DNA of 9,443 bases from a bacterium (lineage in GTDB: Bacteria > Ratteibacteria > UBA8468 > B48-G9 > JAFGKM01): the NCBI GenBank assembly GCA_021157805.1, contig JAGGVW010000276.1, forward strand, positions 1 through 9,443, given 5' to 3'. Below, piece after piece: positions 5,584 through 9,443 of this stretch (positions are counted from its first letter, which is position 1; every line of letters begins with the position of its first letter). The position numbers were made by a program, and so were the translations under genes. The notes under the pieces were generated by a model that worked only from the letters and a program-made list of their open reading frames with translations, was not told where the DNA came from and did no database searches.

Positions 5584-6369
5584 ATGAAAAGGAGAAAAAG
5601 TAGGAGTGGGTTTACATTAATTGAGTTGCTGGTAGTAGTAGCCATCATAGCGATTCTTGCAGCGATACTACTACCTGCATTGAGTAAAGCAAGAGCTAAA
5701 GCAAAAAATGCTTTATGTATGAGTAATTTACGACAGATTTATCTTGCTCTCGCTATGTATGAGCAGGATTGGAACACATTACCAGCATATACCTGGTCAG
5801 CAACATATGTAATATATTATCCATATACGGGAGGAAAATACCATGATAGATGGGACCATCTTGGAATGTTGTTTGGTTCGAGATATTTAACAACTGCACG
5901 TGTTTTATATTGTCCATTCCTTGCAATAAGGTACCCTGATCAATTTTCTTATGAAAGGGCATTTGAACCTTATTACAATCCTTCAACAAATAAATGTTCA
6001 ACTTCAGTAAGATGTGCTTATGAAATACGATGGTATAAGCAACCCTCTACACTTGATAGAATGTATCTTTATAGTAAATATGGGTGGAAAAGAAGAAATT
6101 ATACAGTTAGTTTGGTATATGATATCTATGGTAGCGGCTCGGGACAACCGTGGGAATCCCACGCACAGGATGGAAGCGGGTATAACGTTTTGTATACAGA
6201 TGGTTCGGTAAGATATATGCCTGTATCATTTGTAAAGTCATTGCTTGGAGATACCACACCAGCAGCAACAGGGAGTCTTTGGGCTACTTATGGAGGAGAT
6301 TATAACTATGCCTTTCAAACAGTCGCTGACATCTATGGTGTAAACAGAAATACATGGAAAAATCCATAA
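5584..6369 (+). CDS. Prepilin-type pseudopilin-like protein (H-xn-DG class)
   Basis: The protein has 261 residues. It begins with a short basic leader and the type IV prepilin signal [20 protein letters not shown]. Gly9-Phe10 is the prepilin peptidase site, Glu14 is the conserved E5 of the mature form, and residues 12-30 form the hydrophobic helix. The downstream part is rich in Tyr, Trp and Gly, and near residues 204-221 contains [18 protein letters not shown], close to the H-x9-DG motif of prepilin-type proteins abundant in Planctomycetota and Lentisphaerota, though here H and DG are 12 residues apart. After cleavage it should be exported by a type II secretion or type IV pilus-like machine. 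The ATG at 5584 has AAGGAGG six bases upstream; an in-frame ATG at 5539 lacks one and would bury the leader. It lies 30 bases before the glycosidase gene. Confidence 0.88.
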   Translation: MKRRKSRSGFTLIELLVVVAIIAILAAILLPALSKARAKAKNALCMSNLRQIYLALAMYEQDWNTLPAYTWSATYVIYYPYTGGKYHDRWDHLGMLFGSRYLTTARVLYCPFLAIRYPDQFSYERAFEPYYNPSTNKCSTSVRCAYEIRWYKQPSTLDRMYLYSKYGWKRRNYTVSLVYDIYGSGSGQPWESHAQDGSGYNVLYTDGSVRYMPVSFVKSLLGDTTPAATGSLWATYGGDYNYAFQTVADIYGVNRNTWKNP

Positions 6370-6399
6370 TTTCAAGAAATAGAGAAAAAGGAGGAGAGA

Positions 6400-8337
6400 A
6401 TGAGAAAATGGGTTTGGATTTTTTTGTTATTATGTTTTCCATCTTTTTCAGAAGTTATTGTTGAAGATTTTGAATCAATGAAGTGGAGTTGGAGAAAATG
6501 GAGTGCTAACAAAGGAGAAATTAGGATAAGTAATGAGATTTATAAAGAAAAAAGAGGTTCTCTTGTGTTTGAATATAGTTTTGAAAAAGTAGGAGCTACA
6601 TGTCTTAAATGGTCTAATATAAATGAAAATTGGGAAGCAGGAGAAGGTATAGGAATATGGATTTATGGAGATAATTCTACAAATAATTTAATCTTCAGAA
6701 TTTTCACCAATGGGACTGATTTTTGTTCATCAGACCGTATTAAAATTAACTGGAAAGGTTGGAAATATATTTATATTCCTAAAAAAGATTTCAAACACTT
6801 TGGTAATGGAGTTGATTGGAAGAAAATCTCTTTTATGTATATTGTTTTAGAGCATCCATCATATGGAGAAAGAGAAGGTAAAATATATTTTGATAAGTTG
6901 GTTTTGGCTAATAATAATGAAGAGTTAACTCCATCAATAACTATCCTTGAAGATAACAAAATTACTGTTTTATTCAATAAAAATAAAGGTGGGATAGGTA
7001 TTTATTCTTCTAATACTAATTATACTTTTGTTGAGCCAAAAGAACCTTTCTGGAAAGTAATTTTAAGAACACCTGAAAATAAAATTAAGGAACTTATTCC
7101 AAATGAAGAGAAATTAAAAATTTTTACTGATAAAAAAAATAAGAAAGTTAAAATTCTGTGTAATTATGAGTTTCCAGAAGGTAAAAGTATAGAAATTATA
7201 ACATACGGTAAATTAAAAGCGGAAGGGATAAGTGCATGGAAGATTGAGATTAAAAATAAATCAGATAATATAATAAGGTATGTAGAATTTCCAAAAATTT
7301 CAATAAAAGATAATAAAGGCAATCTTGCTTTTCCTCTTGGGAAAGGTATCTTGATTAAAGAACCATCAAAAAATAAAGGGCTTTCAAACTGGATAAAATA
7401 TTATGGATTTAACATTGGAGGAGGATATTATCCATGCTCACTTCAAACAATGCAATTTTTTACATATTATAATGATAAAGGGGGGTTATATTTTGCTGCT
7501 TATGATTCAAAAGCCAGTATGAAGCAATTTAGATATGAACCAAAAACTTATGGTGTTTTGAATTTTACTTTAAAAGTTCCCATGGAACACATGAAAACCA
7601 AAGGCAATTCTTATTCACAGGGATGGGACACAATTATCAGGGTCTATAACGGTGACTGGTACGACGCGAGTTTAATCTATAGAGATTGGGGGACAAAACA
7701 GATTTGGTGCCAAAAAGGGCCTTTATACAAAAGAAAAGATATTCCTGATTGGTTTAAAAATACAACATTTTGGCTTTCTGCATGGCTTCAGCCAAAAAGT
7801 GCCTATGAATTACCGAATTATTATCCAGAATTAGTAAAACAGAGAGGACTTAAAAATCTTTTAGAGAATTATATTTCTCCTTCTGAATATGTCTTAAAAT
7901 TTAAAAGGTATTTTGACCCGAAAAATGAAAATATAATGGGTTTCCAGTGGTATGCGTGGAATATACAATCTCCATGGTATATGGAATTTCCTCATTATGG
8001 ACAAAAATTTGACCCTAATTTTCCGGAACTGGCTCCTCATAAAGAAACACCAGAAGAGGTCTTAAAAATGAAAGAAAAAAATGTACATTCAATTCCATAT
8101 GTTAATACATTTCTTTGGGAAAAATGTGTTCCTTCGTATCAAACAGCAAAATTATATACAGTTAAAAAAGAAAATGGGGATGTTGAAACTGGATACAGGA
8201 GAAAAGGTTATAAAGGTGAAAAATGGGAGAATGTAGCAATGTGTCCTTATACAGAATGGTATCAGACCAAACAGGCAGAATTACTTTCAAATCTTTTAAA
8301 AGAAGTAAAATTTGATGGTTTATATCTGACCAAATAA
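6400..8337 (+). CDS. Secreted DUF6259-type glycosidase, N-terminal part (frameshifted gene)
   Basis: The gene starts at an ATG with AAGGAGG five bases upstream. Residues 1-17 are a signal peptide (basic start, hydrophobic WIFLLLCF, likely cut after PSFS). About 19-170 resembles a carbohydrate-binding beta-sandwich (VEDFES start, GIGIWIYGD, GWKYIYIPKKDF, KIYFDKLVLAN). About 175-440 looks like another beta-rich domain, then a TIM-barrel-type catalytic region begins (IMGFQWYAWN, IPYVNTFLWEKCVPS, AMCPYTEWYQTKQAELLSNL). The frame stops at 8335-8337 in FDGLYLTK, exactly where relatives continue with Asp-Gln. The matching continuation is in the next frame from 8328. The whole gene (6400-9146) would encode about 915 residues, a normal length for such enzymes. 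It probably acts on glycans outside the cytoplasm; the substrate is unknown. Family assignment is from recalled motifs. Confidence 0.78.
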   Translation: MRKWVWIFLLLCFPSFSEVIVEDFESMKWSWRKWSANKGEIRISNEIYKEKRGSLVFEYSFEKVGATCLKWSNINENWEAGEGIGIWIYGDNSTNNLIFRIFTNGTDFCSSDRIKINWKGWKYIYIPKKDFKHFGNGVDWKKISFMYIVLEHPSYGEREGKIYFDKLVLANNNEELTPSITILEDNKITVLFNKNKGGIGIYSSNTNYTFVEPKEPFWKVILRTPENKIKELIPNEEKLKIFTDKKNKKVKILCNYEFPEGKSIEIITYGKLKAEGISAWKIEIKNKSDNIIRYVEFPKISIKDNKGNLAFPLGKGILIKEPSKNKGLSNWIKYYGFNIGGGYYPCSLQTMQFFTYYNDKGGLYFAAYDSKASMKQFRYEPKTYGVLNFTLKVPMEHMKTKGNSYSQGWDTIIRVYNGDWYDASLIYRDWGTKQIWCQKGPLYKRKDIPDWFKNTTFWLSAWLQPKSAYELPNYYPELVKQRGLKNLLENYISPSEYVLKFKRYFDPKNENIMGFQWYAWNIQSPWYMEFPHYGQKFDPNFPELAPHKETPEEVLKMKEKNVHSIPYVNTFLWEKCVPSYQTAKLYTVKKENGDVETGYRRKGYKGEKWENVAMCPYTEWYQTKQAELLSNLLKEVKFDGLYLTK

Positions 8338-8354
8338 CAGCGGTTTCACCACGA

Positions 8355-9146
8355 TTGTGTTTTGACCCGACTCATGGACATCCACTTGGTGGAGGAAGTT
8401 GGTGGGTGGAAGGCTACAGAAATTTACTTAAAAAAGTAAGAAAAAAGGTTAGGCAGGTAAATCCTGATGCAATATTAACAAGTGAAGCAAATACAGAACC
8501 TTTTATTGACTTACTTGATGGGAATCTTGCTATTACACCAACTTTTTCTAAGGAAGTTCCTCTCTATAAAGTTGTTTATGGAGATTATACAATTGTTTAT
8601 GGAAGAAAACCATCACCTTCTATGTTAAGAGAGAAAATACCTTTTGATGCTATGCTTGCTTTAAGTTTTGTAAATGGGGAACAAATTGGCTGGTTCAGTG
8701 TTGGTAGGGTTGTAAAGTTATTAATGAGTGAAGATTTTAAAACCCAGGCAGAATATATGAGAAAGATTATAAGGGGTTTGAAATTAGCGAAAGAGTTTTT
8801 AATAGAAGGTATTTACCAGAGGCCATTAAATTTAGAATTTCCAGATGGTATTAAAAATATTGAATTTAAAACAATTCTTGCAGGATATAAATATCGTTTC
8901 AAACTTCCGCCTGTTTTAAATGGTGTTTATAAATCTTATAAAGGAGAGTTGTGTATTGTTCTTACAAATTATTCCAACGAGAAACAGAAAGTTAGATTTA
9001 AGATTGACCTGAGTAAATATGGAATTAAAGCTCACAGGATGAAAGTTTGGATTGATGGTAAAGTGAGGAAAAAAAAGATTAGTGAAAGTTTTGAAGTTAC
9101 AGAAGAAATACAGCCAAAATCTATTGAAATTTACATAATTCAATAA
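8355..9146 (+). CDS. Secreted DUF6259-type glycosidase, C-terminal part (frameshifted gene)
   Basis: This is the second half of the gene that starts at 6400. The in-frame similarity begins before any start codon, at 8328, with DQITAVSPRLCFDPTHGHP, so the TTG at 8355 is only a formal start. No Shine-Dalgarno site precedes it and no signal peptide is present. Motifs of the catalytic barrel follow: GGGSWWVEGYRNLL, LTSEANTEPFIDLLDG (a likely second acidic catalytic region), VYGDYTIVYGR and ALSFVNGEQIGWF. From about 8880 to the end it forms a beta-sandwich-like C-terminal domain (GELCIVLTNYSNEKQKVRF). Alone it cannot be a working enzyme. Either the gene is broken or the assembled sequence lacks one base. 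No terminator follows the stop. Confidence 0.75.
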   Translation: MCFDPTHGHPLGGGSWWVEGYRNLLKKVRKKVRQVNPDAILTSEANTEPFIDLLDGNLAITPTFSKEVPLYKVVYGDYTIVYGRKPSPSMLREKIPFDAMLALSFVNGEQIGWFSVGRVVKLLMSEDFKTQAEYMRKIIRGLKLAKEFLIEGIYQRPLNLEFPDGIKNIEFKTILAGYKYRFKLPPVLNGVYKSYKGELCIVLTNYSNEKQKVRFKIDLSKYGIKAHRMKVWIDGKVRKKKISESFEVTEEIQPKSIEIYIIQ

Positions 9147-9164
9147 AAAAATAAGAAGAAAAAA

Positions 9165-9320
9165 ATGAAAAAATTTATTTTGTGTGGGCTTTTAATTTCT
9201 TTGTGTTAAAAGCGAAGATTTTTTGTGGAAGGCGGTTAGTATGAAAGAAGGTGATTTTGAAGTTGATTTGAAAGAAACAGATAAAGTAAAAATTTTAAAT
9301 CAGCCGACTCTGAAATTTTC
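9165..9320 (+). pseudogene. Start of an exported protein gene, frameshifted and cut by an insertion sequence
   Basis: From the ATG at 9165 the translation is MKKFILCGLLISLC, a typical signal-peptide start, followed at once by TAA (9207). In the +1 frame the sequence continues as VKSEDFLWKAVSMKEGDFEV and then DLKETDKVKILNQPTLKFSG, which reads like the start of the mature protein. One extra base, for instance in the T-run around 9200, would explain the break. The open frame then runs into a sequence resembling an insertion-sequence end at 9321. The Shine-Dalgarno site is weak. The protein cannot be named. It lies directly behind the glycosidase and was probably the next gene of the same unit. 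Confidence 0.5.
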
Positions 9321-9443
9321 GGGTCTTTCGTATTTAAGTTGCATTTTAAGTATTTAATCTTGGATTTAAAAGTCCACAATGTTGATGAATTTTTAACCTG
9401 AAATAATTAATGTCTTTGTATCCATAAGCCATTCTTTTCAATC
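9321..9443. mobile_element. End of an ISL3-like insertion sequence (continues beyond window)
   Basis: The plus strand at 9321 reads GGGTCTTTCGTATTTAAG, which resembles the GG-TCTT-CGTA terminal repeats I recall for ISL3-family elements. A transposase C-terminus lies just inside it on the minus strand. The eight bases before it, AAATTTTC at 9313-9320, would be one copy of the 8-base target duplication usual for this family. The boundary is inferred from one end only. Confidence 0.5.
9346..9443 (-). CDS. Transposase C-terminus, ISL3-like (5' end outside window)
   Basis: Reading in from the right edge on the minus strand, the frame is open to a TAA (complement of 9346-9348) and encodes LKRMAYGYKDINYFRLKI and then HQHCGLLNPRLNT. 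The pattern AYGY-x-D/N-x3-YFRLKI resembles the C-terminal end of ISL3-family DDE transposases, where a helix with this motif closes the catalytic domain. Only 31 residues are visible, so activity and intactness cannot be judged. The stop lies about 25 bases from the proposed element end at 9321, as expected for a compact insertion sequence. Confidence 0.6.
   Translation of the reverse strand, partial: LKRMAYGYKDINYFRLKIHQHCGLLNPRLNT

Noticed and set aside
6400..6450. Lipoprotein signal in the glycosidase (LLLC at residues 9-12)
   Set aside because: The residue before Cys is Leu rather than Gly, Ala or Ser, and a normal signal-peptidase I site follows at PSFS.
8302..8330. Programmed -1 frameshift at the A-rich stretch 8307-8313
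   Set aside because: It is not a canonical X-XXY-YYZ heptamer, and shifting there would meet a TGA at 8313, so recoding at this point cannot join the two halves.

Overview
This is a low-GC bacterial window, about one third G+C by eye, with strong Shine-Dalgarno sites. No rRNA or tRNA is visible, so the phylum is an inference. The mix of a GntR/LacI-type regulator, a prepilin-like protein with an H-xn-DG motif and a large secreted DUF6259-type glycosidase is common in PVC-superphylum and Omnitrophota-like genomes, often known only from metagenomes.

Layout. (1) 1-440: the tail of an unidentified plus-strand gene, then a decayed transposase fragment on the minus strand. (2) 441-1966, plus strand: an arsR-type regulator, a two-cluster 4Fe-4S ferredoxin and a DUF169 protein. 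One 27-base sequence containing a long palindrome occurs twice, just before arsR and just before the ferredoxin. (3) 1965-4041, minus strand: a membrane protein with a TrkA-C/RCK_C domain, a PfkB-family sugar kinase and a DUF1232 membrane protein, tightly packed and ended by an intrinsic terminator. (4) 4042-4367: a divergent intergenic region with promoters on both sides, a small palindrome and a possible coding relic. (5) 4368-9146, plus strand: a GntR/LacI-type sugar regulator with a strong promoter overlapped by a palindrome, a pseudopilin-like secreted protein, and a 915-residue secreted glycosidase split by a one-base frameshift at its conserved DQ motif. (6) 9165-9443: the start of another exported protein gene, itself frameshifted and apparently interrupted by an insertion sequence whose transposase C-terminus (ISL3-like) lies at the right edge.

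Working together. Region 2 looks like a self-regulated arsenic/metal- or thiol-stress-responsive redox module of unknown substrate. Region 5 looks like a carbohydrate-responsive unit: a sugar-sensing repressor, a secreted pilin-like protein and a secreted glycan-active enzyme. Mobile-element remains at both ends and two reading-frame breaks near the right end suggest an accessory region in decay; sequencing error in a draft assembly is the main alternative for the frame breaks.
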